Notes: generated by a model not told the origin, from the letters alone. A stretch of 42,899 nt of DNA from Cyclobacteriaceae bacterium (GCA_026989535.1 JALSJD010000231.1:1-42899); one strand, 5' to 3'. Shown: positions 25,011 through 35,192, counted from the stretch's first letter. A program made the numbers and translations.

Positions 25011-26954
25011 TTACTCATCAGGTAGCGAAATCTTATTATCTATCATTCGATTATTATACTGTTGTATAAAAGCTTTGGTTACTTTAATTACTGAATCCAT
25101 TTCTGGTAAATTTTTGTTTGCAAGGTTTTTAGTTAAAAGAATATCTTTTTTAAAATTGTAAAATCCTAAGGGTTTTACACCATCAAACTGGAGAAAATAA
25201 CTATCCATTGCCATGGTGTAGTAAGTGCCATTATAGGCAATGGCAAAATGATTTGTAGAATCGCTTAGCAAGTTATTACCAAAGGCAAAGTAAGGCTGGT
25301 CGTAATTAAGGTAACTTAAAACGGTAGGAACAATGTCTATCTGTTGTGCCACTTTTGAGCTAATTCCATGTAATTCTCCGGTAGGGTCAAATAATATAAT
25401 AGGCACCGCATGGTTTCCAAGGCTTGTATTATACTCTTTAAATTGAGATTTGCTCTGGTGATCGGCAGTAAAAACAAATAACGTATTTTTATACCAATCT
25501 GTTTTTGCTGCTTTCTCAAAGAATTTTTTTAGGGCAAAATCTGTATAACCAATAACTTGGTGCATTTTTAAATTTCCTTTAGGAAACCTGTCAATATGTT
25601 TTTGAGGCACTATATAGGGGTGATGAGATGATACTGAGAAAATTGTACTTAAAAATGGTTCTTTAAATGTACTAAGTGTATTGCCCATAAATTGGAAAAA
25701 TTCTTCATCCCAAATGCCCCAAATGCCATCATAATCGTCATCGTTGTTGTATTCAGTTTTTCCGTAATACTCATCAAACCCATTAACAGTTGCATAGGCA
25801 AGAAACCCCATAGAACCATTGGGGGCGCCATGAAAAAAAGCAGTATGGTAGTCTTTTTTCTTTAGCTCAAAAGCTAAACTGGAGGTGTTATTGGTAGAGT
25901 AATTTGACAGCACAAACGACCCTTTTAATGAAGGAAGGCTTGAAATAACCGATGGGATTCCATCAATAGATTTCCAACCATTTGCATACGAATACTTAAA
26001 TGATAAACTATGATTAATAAGTGAATCTAAAAAGGGGGTGTAGCCTTTATAGTTTCCATTATCTAACTCTTTATTATAAGCTCCAAAATACTCTTTACCA
26101 AAGCTTTCTAAAATAAATACAACTACATTTTTATTTTTAAACGGCTTGCTTGATGCAGGGGTGTGAATAGGTGAGTAAATAGTTTTAAGCTCATGTTCGT
26201 TAAAAAAGGAAACTCGGCTAAAAGTTTGCTTATTTAGGGTTTTAAAAATGCTAAATGGCGTATTTAATACAATGGCCATTTCTTTGGGGCGCTCTACATA
26301 CCGCCCTGCATTATTTAAGGTGATAGGGCGAGTGGTGCCTGTAAAACCACCTCTTATACCTATCACTGAAAAATAAAGTAATAGGAGCATTGCCGCTAAT
26401 TGCGTAGGGTAGTAAACCCATGGTTTTTGATTGCCAGGGTTGCTTACGGTAGTTTTATTAAATAGCCAAATCATTAAGTAAACCAAGCCAATAAAAAGGA
26501 GCGTAACATACCAATAGTCGATAAAAATAAATCTAAAAAATAGTGACGATAAATTTGTTTCGTTCTCAAAGTTTTCGATTACACTTAAGGTAGTTCGTTT
26601 TAAAATAAAGCGGTAATAAATAATATCAGCACTATTTATTGCAATAAAAAAAGCGTTTGTTGCAATAAAAAAAATAGTTGTTATTTTTTGATAAACAAGC
26701 TTATACCTAAACCTAAAGGGTAAGGTTTGGCTTATAATATATAGAGCATTTATAAATAAAAGGGCCGACAGGTCAAATTTTAAACCACCCAATAACATTA
26801 CAAAAAAACCTGCAAGGGTGGTTTCTTGAAACAGGTTGTAATTGGCCACAAAGAAAGCGATTCTCATAAAAGAATAAATCAGCATTACAATACCAAATCG
26901 AATAAGCAGGGTTTGCTGTAGCTGTATAAATTTTTTAAATAAACTAATTTTCAT
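25011..26954 (-). CDS. LTA synthase-like membrane sulfatase-fold protein
   Basis: A 647-residue protein with about five N-terminal membrane helices (residues 15-210) and a C-terminal sulfatase/alkaline phosphatase-fold domain outside the membrane. The motifs VVVFILESFGKEYFG, TAFFHGAPNGSMGF, FSVSSHHPY and FVFTADHQSKS follow the LtaS/phosphoglycerol transferase family order. In Gram-negatives such enzymes move phosphoglycerol or phosphoethanolamine onto glycans; the acceptor here is unknown. The start overlaps the stop of the ABC ATPase gene by four bases, so it is the last gene of a coupled three-gene operon. Confidence 0.9.
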   Translation of the reverse strand: MKISLFKKFIQLQQTLLIRFGIVMLIYSFMRIAFFVANYNLFQETTLAGFFVMLLGGLKFDLSALLFINALYIISQTLPFRFRYKLVYQKITTIFFIATNAFFIAINSADIIYYRFILKRTTLSVIENFENETNLSSLFFRFIFIDYWYVTLLFIGLVYLMIWLFNKTTVSNPGNQKPWVYYPTQLAAMLLLLYFSVIGIRGGFTGTTRPITLNNAGRYVERPKEMAIVLNTPFSIFKTLNKQTFSRVSFFNEHELKTIYSPIHTPASSKPFKNKNVVVFILESFGKEYFGAYNKELDNGNYKGYTPFLDSLINHSLSFKYSYANGWKSIDGIPSVISSLPSLKGSFVLSNYSTNNTSSLAFELKKKDYHTAFFHGAPNGSMGFLAYATVNGFDEYYGKTEYNNDDDYDGIWGIWDEEFFQFMGNTLSTFKEPFLSTIFSVSSHHPYIVPQKHIDRFPKGNLKMHQVIGYTDFALKKFFEKAAKTDWYKNTLFVFTADHQSKSQFKEYNTSLGNHAVPIILFDPTGELHGISSKVAQQIDIVPTVLSYLNYDQPYFAFGNNLLSDSTNHFAIAYNGTYYTMAMDSYFLQFDGVKPLGFYNFKKDILLTKNLANKNLPEMDSVIKVTKAFIQQYNNRMIDNKISLPDE

Positions 26955-27730
26955 ACTATGTTTTTTCTAAAAAATAAATTTTTAACCTCTTGAGGTTTCA
27001 AATCAAAGGCTTTAGTTATAGCCCCTGACTCAATAAGATGCTCTGGAAAATTAACAGACAATGCACCCTCTGTCATCAACATTAATTGGTCGCAAAAGGT
27101 TAGCATATAATCTAAATCATGACCAGAAAACAAGATTGTTTTTTGATGTTCTTTAGCAAGTTTTTGCAATAGCTGAAGAATGATAAACTTGTTTTTTATA
27201 TCAAGGTGAACCGTAGGCTCATCTAAAATCATAAGAGGGGTGTCTTGCGCCAAGGCTTTGGCAATCATTACTTTTTGTTTATTTCCATCACTAAGCTCAG
27301 CAAACAAATGATTGCGTTTGGCCTCCAAATTAACAGAGGCCAGTGCGTTATCTATTATGCCTTTATCCGTTTTTGAAACCGCAAATTGCCAATTGGTATA
27401 AGGATATCTGCCCATTTTTACAATTTCTTCTACCGTGGCAAACCCACCATTAATGGGTGTGGTAAGCACTAACGAAATATACTTGGCTCTTTCTTGTGAG
27501 CTTAGTTTAAAAATATTTTGATTATTAATTTTTATTTCACCCGCCAATGGTGGTAGTAGTCCACTTAAGGTTTTTAGCAACGTAGATTTGCCAATGCCAT
27601 TAATGCCAATGAGGCCAGTGAGAGCCCCTTTGGGAATTGAAAAATGCAATGGACCCGCAACTCTTGCCTCTTTTTTGCCTTTATAGCCAATAATTAAGTC
27701 GTTGGTGCTCAAAGGCAAGTTGTTGTTCAT
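26951..27730 (-). CDS. ABC transporter ATPase (iron/cobalamin FecE/BtuD-like)
   Basis: A 259-residue ATP-binding subunit. Walker A is GINGIGKST, the signature is LSDGNKQK (Asp for the usual second Gly), Walker B is LMILDEPT and the H-loop is FSGHDLD. The layout is closest to FecE/BtuD/FhuC-type ATPases of metal-chelate importers. No permease or binding-protein gene is adjacent: the upstream gene is a small unknown protein and the downstream one the LTA-synthase-like protein. The permease may be elsewhere, or the ATPase may have a different job. Confidence 0.85.
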   Translation of the reverse strand: MNNNLPLSTNDLIIGYKGKKEARVAGPLHFSIPKGALTGLIGINGIGKSTLLKTLSGLLPPLAGEIKINNQNIFKLSSQERAKYISLVLTTPINGGFATVEEIVKMGRYPYTNWQFAVSKTDKGIIDNALASVNLEAKRNHLFAELSDGNKQKVMIAKALAQDTPLMILDEPTVHLDIKNKFIILQLLQKLAKEHQKTILFSGHDLDYMLTFCDQLMLMTEGALSVNFPEHLIESGAITKAFDLKPQEVKNLFFRKNIV

Positions 27731-28107
27731 TAATCTTCTGGGTAGGGGATAAATACAAACCGAGTAAATTCACCATCTATGACAAACAAGCAACAAAATT
27801 CATCCGGATTTTTATAATTAGCGATAAAGTCAGCTTCCTTTTCTTTCGATATTAAATCACGTTGAATAAATTCGTCTAGAAAAGAGGCATTATAATTCCA
27901 TTGGGTAGCTGCTTCTTTTCGGCCAATTAATAATTGCCCAATTTCGGGGTCTCCATTTTTTTTAATCGGAAAAATAGGATACTTGGAAAACTCCCTATCG
28001 CGGATATGGTAGGAAGCCTCTTTTAAGCTATCGGACACTTTAATAAAGTCGTTCGAAATGGTGCCGAGGTACTTTCCGTCTAATTCTGGGCTGTTTTCGT
28101 GCTGCAT
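27730..28107 (-). CDS. Small conserved-type hypothetical protein
   Basis: A 125-residue soluble protein. The frame is open up to 28146, but a -7 box (28134-28141) lies inside that extension, so the start is put at ATG 28107 (MQHENSPELDGKYLGTIS). It has a balanced mix of charged and aromatic residues (GQLLIGRKEAATQWNYNASF) and no membrane segment. Its stop overlaps the ABC ATPase start by one base, so it heads the operon. I do not recognise the family; tight coupling to an ABC ATPase suggests a linked role. Confidence 0.7.
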   Translation of the reverse strand: MQHENSPELDGKYLGTISNDFIKVSDSLKEASYHIRDREFSKYPIFPIKKNGDPEIGQLLIGRKEAATQWNYNASFLDEFIQRDLISKEKEADFIANYKNPDEFCCLFVIDGEFTRFVFIPYPED

Positions 28108-28133
28108 AACAATATTTACTAAAATAAAGGTTA

Positions 28134-28141
28134 CAAAGTTA
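28134..28141 (-). promoter_or_regulatory. Candidate -7 box (TAACTTTG) for the ABC ATPase operon
   Basis: On the minus strand TAACTTTG matches TAnnTTTG, 26 bases before the chosen start. It decides in favour of the shorter reading of the first gene. No -33 match was confirmed. Confidence 0.5.
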
Positions 28142-28261
28142 AGCAATCAAACTGTACTCTAAAATAAAAATATAGGCTACTACATAGCTTTTATTATTTC
28201 GGCAAAATAGGATTAACAGAGGCTCTGCCACGATTAAACCTGCCAGTTGACCTTTTAATAT

Positions 28262-28302
28262 TGAGTCCACTCCGAAAACAGACAATTTTCACAAAAAGAG
28301 TT
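28262..28302 (+). repeat. 41-bp dispersed repeat, copy 1
   Basis: The reverse complement of 42416-42456 with one mismatch in 41 bases (tgagtccactc[c/a]gaaaac to aaaaagagtt). It lies in the 28147-28485 gap, which otherwise shows no gene. It may be the end of a lost insertion element or a repeated extragenic element. Confidence 0.85.
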
Positions 28303-28485
28303 ATTATATATAAGCAAATTTACTTCTAATGGAGACCATCAGCTAGGTTTGTGTGATATACAGCTAAAACCTATACTCTCTAAAAAATCGCTGAGTGCTC
28401 GGGATTATTTCCAGTCTCTTAGCACTTTTCATCTCTACTGAATCGCTCAATCTAGCTTTATGCTCATTAACTTAACTTAGCCATG

Positions 28486-30258
28486 TTAACCCTTCAATAG
28501 GGTAGCTTTGCGAACACCTATTAGCTTGCTAAGCTCTTCTAAAGGAGCTTTTTTTATTTTATCAGGTGATTTATACGTTTTTAATAATAAATCCTTGGTT
28601 TTGTGGCCTATGCCTTTAATGTTATCCAAAAAGCTACTAATCTGTTCTTTCGATCTTTTATCTCGATGAAAGCTGATAGCAAAGCGGTGGGCTTCATCTC
28701 TTAATTGCTGCAATAATTTTAGCGCAGGCGATTTTTTGTTTATATGAACAGGTAAGTTATCGCCAGGTAGGTAAATTTCTTCAAGCCTCTTGGCAATGCC
28801 TATAATGGCTATTTTGCCATAAACACCCACATTTTTTAAGGCCTCTACTGCCGCACTTAATTGGCCTTTGCCGCCATCTATCAGTATTAAGTTAGGAAGC
28901 GGCTCTTTTTCTTCCAGCAATCGCTTATACCTTCTTCCAACTGCCTCATACATAGATGCAAAATCATCGGGTCCAATTACTGTTTTAATAGTATATTTTC
29001 GATAGTCTTTTTTAGAAGGAATTCCATTTTTAAAACAAACCATAGAGGCCACAGGGTTTGTGCCTTGTATGTTTGAGTTATCAAAGCACTCAATATGGGA
29101 TGGCAAGGTGGTTAAACTTAATGCTTGCTGTAAGAGGGCTAATGTTTTGTCGTTTTTATTGGAGGTTTCAATCCTTTGCTCACTATTTCTTTTTAAAAAT
29201 AAGGCGTTTTTTAAACACATATCTACAAGTTTTTTCTTATCGCCTATTTTAGGTACTTCTAACATTAAAGGTGCTGGAATTTCTGGTGCATCTATATTCG
29301 ACAGGATTTTAGTGGGATGATTAATGTCGATATTTTTTATGAGTTGAGGTATTGCAGCTATAAGTATGTTAGCGTCAGACTCTTCTAATTGTTTTTTTAT
29401 TTCTACAGATTTTGTTTGCGTAATTGACCCATTACTAACACTCATAAAATTTACATATCCCTTTTTATCCGTACTAATTAGAGCTATTACATACAAGGAA
29501 TTTAGCTTAGGGTTAACTACAATTGATTTAGTATAAAAAGTATTTAATTGCGCAAGTTTTACTTTGTACTCCTCCGCTTTTTCAAATGCTAAAGTAGCTG
29601 CATAGCTTCGCATTTTTTCTTCTAAAAATTTACGAGGGGCGGCTATATTACCCTTTAATATATGTATAGCTTGTAGTAAGTTATTTGCATAATCTTCTTC
29701 ACTTTGTAAATTTTCGCAAGGCCCTTTGCAATTACCAATATGATATTCGAGGCAAATTTTGTATTTCTTATTAGTTATATTTTGTTTAGATAAATTGTAT
29801 TTACAAGTACGTAATGAGTATATTTTGTTTACTAAATCTAATACGGAGCGCATTTTTACTACGCTTATATAGGGGCCGTAAAAATCGCCTTTGGCATTAT
29901 CAATATTTCGTAAACTATAAATGCGAGGAAATCGCTGATGTGTTACACATATATATGGAAAGGATTTATCATCTTTTAATAGTATGTTGTATTTGGGCTG
30001 ATTGGTTTTAATAAGGTTGTTTTCCAGCAATAAGGCATCGAACTCTGTATTGGTTACTACATAGTGTATGTCTTTTATTTCAGAAACAAGTTTTTTTGTT
30101 TTACGGTTGTGAGTGGCTCCTTTATTAAAATAGCTGGCAACGCGTTTGCGTAAATTTTTTGCCTTACCCACATAAATAAGCACGTTTTGTGCATTAAAAT
30201 ACTTATAAACACCGGGGTTATGAGGAATAGTAGCTACCAACTTTTGTTGGTCATTCAT
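28486..30258 (-). CDS. uvrC: Excinuclease ABC subunit C
   Basis: UvrC, the dual-incision nuclease of nucleotide excision repair, 590 residues and so of normal length. The N-terminal GIY-YIG domain is intact (PGVYKYFNAQNVLIYVGKAK), a UVR motif lies near residues 205-235 (FEKAEEYKVKLAQLN), the RNase H-like second nuclease domain carries IECFDNSNIQGTNPVAS and LILIDGGKGQL, and a helix-hairpin-helix closes the protein (LDNIKGIGHKTKDLLL). The ATG overlaps the stop of the PBP1A gene by one base (TAATG), so uvrC is translated from the envelope operon, an unusual placement. Confidence 0.96.
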   Translation of the reverse strand: MNDQQKLVATIPHNPGVYKYFNAQNVLIYVGKAKNLRKRVASYFNKGATHNRKTKKLVSEIKDIHYVVTNTEFDALLLENNLIKTNQPKYNILLKDDKSFPYICVTHQRFPRIYSLRNIDNAKGDFYGPYISVVKMRSVLDLVNKIYSLRTCKYNLSKQNITNKKYKICLEYHIGNCKGPCENLQSEEDYANNLLQAIHILKGNIAAPRKFLEEKMRSYAATLAFEKAEEYKVKLAQLNTFYTKSIVVNPKLNSLYVIALISTDKKGYVNFMSVSNGSITQTKSVEIKKQLEESDANILIAAIPQLIKNIDINHPTKILSNIDAPEIPAPLMLEVPKIGDKKKLVDMCLKNALFLKRNSEQRIETSNKNDKTLALLQQALSLTTLPSHIECFDNSNIQGTNPVASMVCFKNGIPSKKDYRKYTIKTVIGPDDFASMYEAVGRRYKRLLEEKEPLPNLILIDGGKGQLSAAVEALKNVGVYGKIAIIGIAKRLEEIYLPGDNLPVHINKKSPALKLLQQLRDEAHRFAISFHRDKRSKEQISSFLDNIKGIGHKTKDLLLKTYKSPDKIKKAPLEELSKLIGVRKATLLKG

Positions 30259-32576
30259 TAGTTTATGCCCTCCTCGTCCAAGTCAACCGAAAGTGAATCT
30301 AATCTTCTTTGTAATAATGAATCAGCAGGGGTTAAGTTTAGCAAACTATACTGCCCGCAATCGAGCGTTACCGATAGGGGTTTTCTGGGCTTTGTAAACG
30401 GCTGCATTTCATAGCCCAAAGAGTCGTCATTATACACTTGCGTCATAAACTCCGCCCAAATAGGTAAAGCCATATAGGCACCTTGGCCGTATTTAATTGA
30501 TGGAAAATGAATGGCACGGTCGTCTCCGCCAACCCAAACGCCAGCCACTAAATCTTGGGTTACGCCCACAAACCACCCATCAGAGTAGTTTTGAGTAGTG
30601 CCTGTTTTTGCCCCTATTTCATTTCCATTTCTAAGCAGGTTATATTGGTAACTGAGCTTGCGTGCGGTACCACCTTCTTCTTCTATAGTTCCTTTAAGCA
30701 TATGCACCATAAGGTAGGCGTCTTCTTCGCTAAGGGCTTGTTTTTGTTGCGGAACATACTGTTGCAGGATGTCTCCGTTTTTATCTTCAATTCTGGTAAT
30801 GTAAAATGGTTTTGTCCAAATACCCTTGTTTGCAAATGCTGAATAAGCGCCTACCAACTCAAAAACAGAAACATCGCTAACGCCAAGGGCTAATGAAAGA
30901 ACCGGAGCAAGTTCACTTTCAATCCCCAGTGAGTGAGCTTTGGCAACCACATTTTCTGGCCCTACTAAACTCATTATTTTAGCTGTTACTGAATTTTTTG
31001 ATTGTGCCATCCCTTTCCGAATGGTCATCTTTTCACCAGTAAACTTCATATCCGAGTTTTCGGGCGACCAAGTTGGCGGTGTACCCCCTGTTTCATAAGT
31101 TCTTCGTTCATCAACTACCTCATAGCACGGGTAATAGCCATTTTCTATGGCAGTAGCATATACAATAGGTTTAAAGGTAGAGCCAGGCTGGTTTTTACCT
31201 TGCTTTACGTGGTCATATTTAAAGTATTTATAATTAATGCCCCCAACCCACGCTTTAATATTACCTGTATGCGGATCCATAGCCATAAAACCTGCTTGTA
31301 AAAACTTTTTATAATAGCGCAATGAATCCATAGGGCTCATGAGTGTATCAATTTCTCCTTTCCAAGTAAATATTCTCATCTTTTTAGGTAGGTTAAGAAT
31401 AATCCCTATCGAGTCCGAATCAGCACCATATTTCTTCTTCAATTTACGATAATGCTCGGTTCGTTTAATAACACGATTAAGAAAGTTTTTAATTTCTCTG
31501 CCATTTTCATCTACCCATGGGTTGCGCTTACCCCACGATTCGGTGAAAGTGGTTTGCAATGAATCCATCCACCAACTCATGGCATTTTCTGCATATAGTT
31601 GCAAATCTTTATCAATGGTCGTGTGTATCTTCAGTCCCGATTCGTATAAATCTATTCCTCTATCTCTGCAAAATTCCAATAAATCATTTTGAATAACTGC
31701 TCTAAAATAATTGGCCAATCCAGTATTTTGATTAGCTACTTTATAATTACTTAAGTCAATAGGTAGTTGAATTAAGGAGTCGTATTCAATTTTTGACAGC
31801 ACGTTTTGTTTTTGAAGCTTTAGTAAAACTTCGTTACGCTTTTTTAACGAGTTATCGTAATTGAGTACTGGATTAAACCTGGTAACGGCCTGCAATAAAC
31901 CAATGAGTGTGGCAGATTCTTGGTAATTGAGTTCCGAAGGCTCCTTGCCAAAAAAAGTAACCGAAGCTGCTTTTATGCCAAAGGCATTGCTTCCAAAGTC
32001 AACAGTATTAAGGTATAACGCTATAATTTCTTCTTTGGTAAACGTTTCTTCTAAGGTAACAGCAATAAGCCACTCCTTAGTTTTAGAAACAATTAATCGA
32101 GGTATTCCCCCCAACTTAGAAATGCTCCCTTCCATTTCCTGATCGCGGGTAGAATAAAGCTTTTTTGCCAATTGCTGAGTAATAGTACTGCCTCCACCAG
32201 CAAGATTAAAGGTTAACATTCCTTTTATTACCCTTAAGTAGGCTATTAAATCAAGACCAGAGTGGCTATAAAACCGGTGGTCTTCTGAAGCCACCAGTGT
32301 GGTTTTTAGATTGTCGGATAGCTGATCATACGTAACTTGGCTTCTGTTAGACCTAAAATATTTACCCATTTCTTCGCCATTTGCATAATACAGTGTAGAA
32401 GAAAGGTCTGTTTCAGGGTTTTCGAGTTGGCTAAGTGCTGGCATTTTGCCAAACCATCCAAACAAATCATGAGAAACAGCAGATATATATAATGGCAGGC
32501 CTGCAAATAGGCCAATAAAAACAACCCAAATAGCCCAAACCAACTTAGATTTTATATTTTTCTGTAAGTTATTCAT
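30258..32576 (-). CDS. Penicillin-binding protein 1A (bifunctional)
   Basis: A 772-residue class A penicillin-binding protein making and cross-linking peptidoglycan. One N-terminal membrane helix (residues 14-33) is followed by the GT51 glycosyltransferase domain (SEDHRFYSHSGLDL, GGGSTITQQLAKKLY) and the transpeptidase domain with all three active-site motifs: the serine motif in QPGSTFKP (SxxK), SKNS (SxN) and KTGT. It is the middle gene of an overlapping operon, sprE/porW upstream (TGATG overlap) and uvrC downstream. Confidence 0.95.
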   Translation of the reverse strand: MNNLQKNIKSKLVWAIWVVFIGLFAGLPLYISAVSHDLFGWFGKMPALSQLENPETDLSSTLYYANGEEMGKYFRSNRSQVTYDQLSDNLKTTLVASEDHRFYSHSGLDLIAYLRVIKGMLTFNLAGGGSTITQQLAKKLYSTRDQEMEGSISKLGGIPRLIVSKTKEWLIAVTLEETFTKEEIIALYLNTVDFGSNAFGIKAASVTFFGKEPSELNYQESATLIGLLQAVTRFNPVLNYDNSLKKRNEVLLKLQKQNVLSKIEYDSLIQLPIDLSNYKVANQNTGLANYFRAVIQNDLLEFCRDRGIDLYESGLKIHTTIDKDLQLYAENAMSWWMDSLQTTFTESWGKRNPWVDENGREIKNFLNRVIKRTEHYRKLKKKYGADSDSIGIILNLPKKMRIFTWKGEIDTLMSPMDSLRYYKKFLQAGFMAMDPHTGNIKAWVGGINYKYFKYDHVKQGKNQPGSTFKPIVYATAIENGYYPCYEVVDERRTYETGGTPPTWSPENSDMKFTGEKMTIRKGMAQSKNSVTAKIMSLVGPENVVAKAHSLGIESELAPVLSLALGVSDVSVFELVGAYSAFANKGIWTKPFYITRIEDKNGDILQQYVPQQKQALSEEDAYLMVHMLKGTIEEEGGTARKLSYQYNLLRNGNEIGAKTGTTQNYSDGWFVGVTQDLVAGVWVGGDDRAIHFPSIKYGQGAYMALPIWAEFMTQVYNDDSLGYEMQPFTKPRKPLSVTLDCGQYSLLNLTPADSLLQRRLDSLSVDLDEEGIN

Positions 32577-35110
32577 CAGTAATTGGCTTCAAAAAATGTA
32601 AGGTAAGTGTCCACTTCTTTGGTTTGGTATAATAATTCAAAATTCAATTTTGAAATAACAAAAGTAACATTTTTGACTGATTGCTCTGATTTTATTATAT
32701 CATAAAAAAGGAGGGAGTCATCTTTGTTGCTAAATGTTTTAATAACTATAAAAACACTAGTAGAAGTAAGGTATAGTTTCCCTACTTTTAAATTTTTATT
32801 TGCATACTGAGAATCTATAAGTCTATTAATGGATTCGAGTGCAGATTTTTCGCTAGCAGAGTCTGCAATTGCAATAAAATAGTGATCTTGATCTGCCACT
32901 ACTTTGCTAAATCGGGTTTCTTTAAGCTTAACAAGGCGGTCTTGGTAAGTTTTAGAGGCTTCCAATAGTTTTTTGGCGTAATCGGTTAAATCTCCTTCTG
33001 GGTATTTTAGTATAAAATCGTTGAGGGCAAACTGGTATTCAGGAAGCGATTCGGTTTTACCAATTATTAGCGCATCTAATAACCAAAAGTTAGCTATAAA
33101 ACTTGCTTTGGGAGAGGCTGTAATTGCAGTACGTATAAAATGTTTGGCACTTTCAAAATCTTCTTGTTGGTAGAGTTTATACGCTTTTTGATATTCTATG
33201 GCTAATTTTTCATTTGTTTTATTACTTTCCTCCACAAAACTTGGGTTTAATATAAGGTTAGCATATAACGAGTTAGGGAATTTATCAAAAATGAGTTTTT
33301 TATACTTTTCTCCCATTTTGGGATGCGCTTCAATTTCTATTAGGTATAAAAGGTAGAGCACTTCTGGCTCATAAAGAGTTGTAGGGTATCGGTTTAAAAG
33401 GATATTGTAATTTTCAATGGCACTTTTATCCTCTTCCAGCTCAAAGTGATAAATATTGGCTAGGGTATAATAGGCGTCTTCAAGCTTTTTATTGGCTGCC
33501 TGTACGGCATCTTTAGTTTGCGGTACTTGATCATAAAAAGTTTTAGCCACATTAGCGATGGATGTTTTTTCATCCTCTTCTGATTGCTTCTGATTGTCAG
33601 TTAATTCATCCTCAATTGGGTTGTCATTATCCGTTTCTATAACAGATGATTTTATAGAACGCCTCCAATGATCTTCTAAAACTCGTTCTCCCCAAATATT
33701 TTTAAATTCTGTTCTTCCTTTGCTTACAGCCGCAGGGTTTGTAAAATACCAATTACCACCACCAATGCCTGTTGGTTCTTGATTAAAAGAGAAGAAACTC
33801 TCGGTAGCTTGTTTTTTTCTTTCCTTTTCTTCGTCAGCTTTTTCTAATGCTTTTCTTTGTTCTGCCTCGGCTATAAATAAAGTCATCAGTTCCGTAGAAT
33901 CTTTGGTGGATAGATTAAGAAGACTATCTTGGAGAGTGATGGTGTTAATTTGTTCAATAAACCGAGTTAACACTTCGTTTCTTGCTGCTATTTTATCGTA
34001 TTCCTCATAACTTTTGGGCAAAGTGTTAACGGCACTATCGTAATAAGCCTGTGCAATGCTATAGTCTTTTAGGGTATCAAAATACACCTCGCCTAGGTTT
34101 AAGTAAGCCAACCCTTTAATTTTAGGGTTACTTTTACTGTTTTGTATCGAAAGGTTGAAGTTGCTAAGGGCCTCGGTTAAATAGCCCTGTTTTAATTCGA
34201 ACTTTGCCCATTCTAAATAAATACGGTCTTGGAATTCTCTATTTTTTTCATCTTTTACCAGTTTTTTAAAATACTTTCTTACATCTTTTATATCGCTTCG
34301 TTCGCCTAATTGAGTTACCTGAGCCATATTTAATTTGGCATAAAAGGAAAGTTCGTACTCAGGGTTGCTTCTAATGCACTTTTTATAATAATCAAAAGCG
34401 GCAGATTCGAACCCTATTTCTTGATAGACCTGCCCAATGGTAAAAAATAGTTTTGCTCTTTCAGGTTTGGTTAAAAGTGGTTCTGCTGCCACTAAACTTT
34501 TAACCATATTGTCTTTTTGGTCAAGCTTTTGGTAGTAAAAAGCCTTCATAAGATAAGAGTATTTCAGGTTTTTTTCATTTAGTTTTTCCCTTGTTAAATA
34601 ATCAGCAACTGCTTCAGCGTTGCTCATTTCATTATTTTCAATAAAGGTTCGCATTAAATTAATGAGCCCCCAATGTTTTGCATTTACATCCTCGCCTTTG
34701 GTATTAACATATTTAAAAGTTTCAATGGCATTGGGATAATCGTAGCCATACATTCTCGCTTGGCCTATAATATTATAGCTATCATCAACCCATTTACTGT
34801 TTTTATGGTATTGAATAACAATGGAGGCTTTTTTTATGGCCTCCTCAACTTCTACCTTATACGTTTCCTTATTAGCTGAATCTATGGCAGGAAAAATGGG
34901 TAAGATGTGGTCATAATCAGCTGGCTGGCTAGCTTTTATGCTTTCTTCAATAGAGGTTATTTGTGCAAGTGCATAAAAATATGCATTATAATGAGCCGTG
35001 GTATTATGGTATGCACGATTTAAGGGTGCATTTCTTTCTGAAGAACAGGAATAAAAAAATGCTATTGCAATTAGCAATAGAATGAATGTTGCTCTTTGTG
35101 TATTATTCAA
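32576..35110 (-). CDS. sprE: TPR lipoprotein of the PorW/SprE type
   Basis: An 844-residue lipoprotein. The signal ends in a lipobox (IAFFYSC22), then NAPLNRAYHNTTAHYNAYF, which is the hallmark N-terminus of PorW/SprE, a component needed for type IX secretion and gliding in Bacteroidota. The body is TPR-like (for example AIETFKYVNTKGEDVNAKHW and TLYEPEVLYLLYLIEIE), with an acidic insert near residues 490-520, and the last ~90 residues form a small alpha/beta domain. It is the first gene of the operon with PBP1A and uvrC. Whether the organism glides cannot be read from this gene alone. Confidence 0.85.
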   Translation of the reverse strand: MNNTQRATFILLLIAIAFFYSCSSERNAPLNRAYHNTTAHYNAYFYALAQITSIEESIKASQPADYDHILPIFPAIDSANKETYKVEVEEAIKKASIVIQYHKNSKWVDDSYNIIGQARMYGYDYPNAIETFKYVNTKGEDVNAKHWGLINLMRTFIENNEMSNAEAVADYLTREKLNEKNLKYSYLMKAFYYQKLDQKDNMVKSLVAAEPLLTKPERAKLFFTIGQVYQEIGFESAAFDYYKKCIRSNPEYELSFYAKLNMAQVTQLGERSDIKDVRKYFKKLVKDEKNREFQDRIYLEWAKFELKQGYLTEALSNFNLSIQNSKSNPKIKGLAYLNLGEVYFDTLKDYSIAQAYYDSAVNTLPKSYEEYDKIAARNEVLTRFIEQINTITLQDSLLNLSTKDSTELMTLFIAEAEQRKALEKADEEKERKKQATESFFSFNQEPTGIGGGNWYFTNPAAVSKGRTEFKNIWGERVLEDHWRRSIKSSVIETDNDNPIEDELTDNQKQSEEDEKTSIANVAKTFYDQVPQTKDAVQAANKKLEDAYYTLANIYHFELEEDKSAIENYNILLNRYPTTLYEPEVLYLLYLIEIEAHPKMGEKYKKLIFDKFPNSLYANLILNPSFVEESNKTNEKLAIEYQKAYKLYQQEDFESAKHFIRTAITASPKASFIANFWLLDALIIGKTESLPEYQFALNDFILKYPEGDLTDYAKKLLEASKTYQDRLVKLKETRFSKVVADQDHYFIAIADSASEKSALESINRLIDSQYANKNLKVGKLYLTSTSVFIVIKTFSNKDDSLLFYDIIKSEQSVKNVTFVISKLNFELLYQTKEVDTYLTFFEANY

Positions 35111-35184
35111 TGGGTATTATTTGAGGGGTGTCCTTAACCAAACGTTATTTTTTTTCAATTAATACAATAATACTTTTTTATCTC

Positions 35185-35192
35185 TATTTTTG
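35185..35192 (+). promoter_or_regulatory. Candidate -7 box for the M23-bactofilin-atp transcript
   Basis: TATTTTTG matches TAnnTTTG, 26 bases before the TTG start at 35219. The leader would be about 20 bases. The -33 side is an uninformative T-run. Confidence 0.45.
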
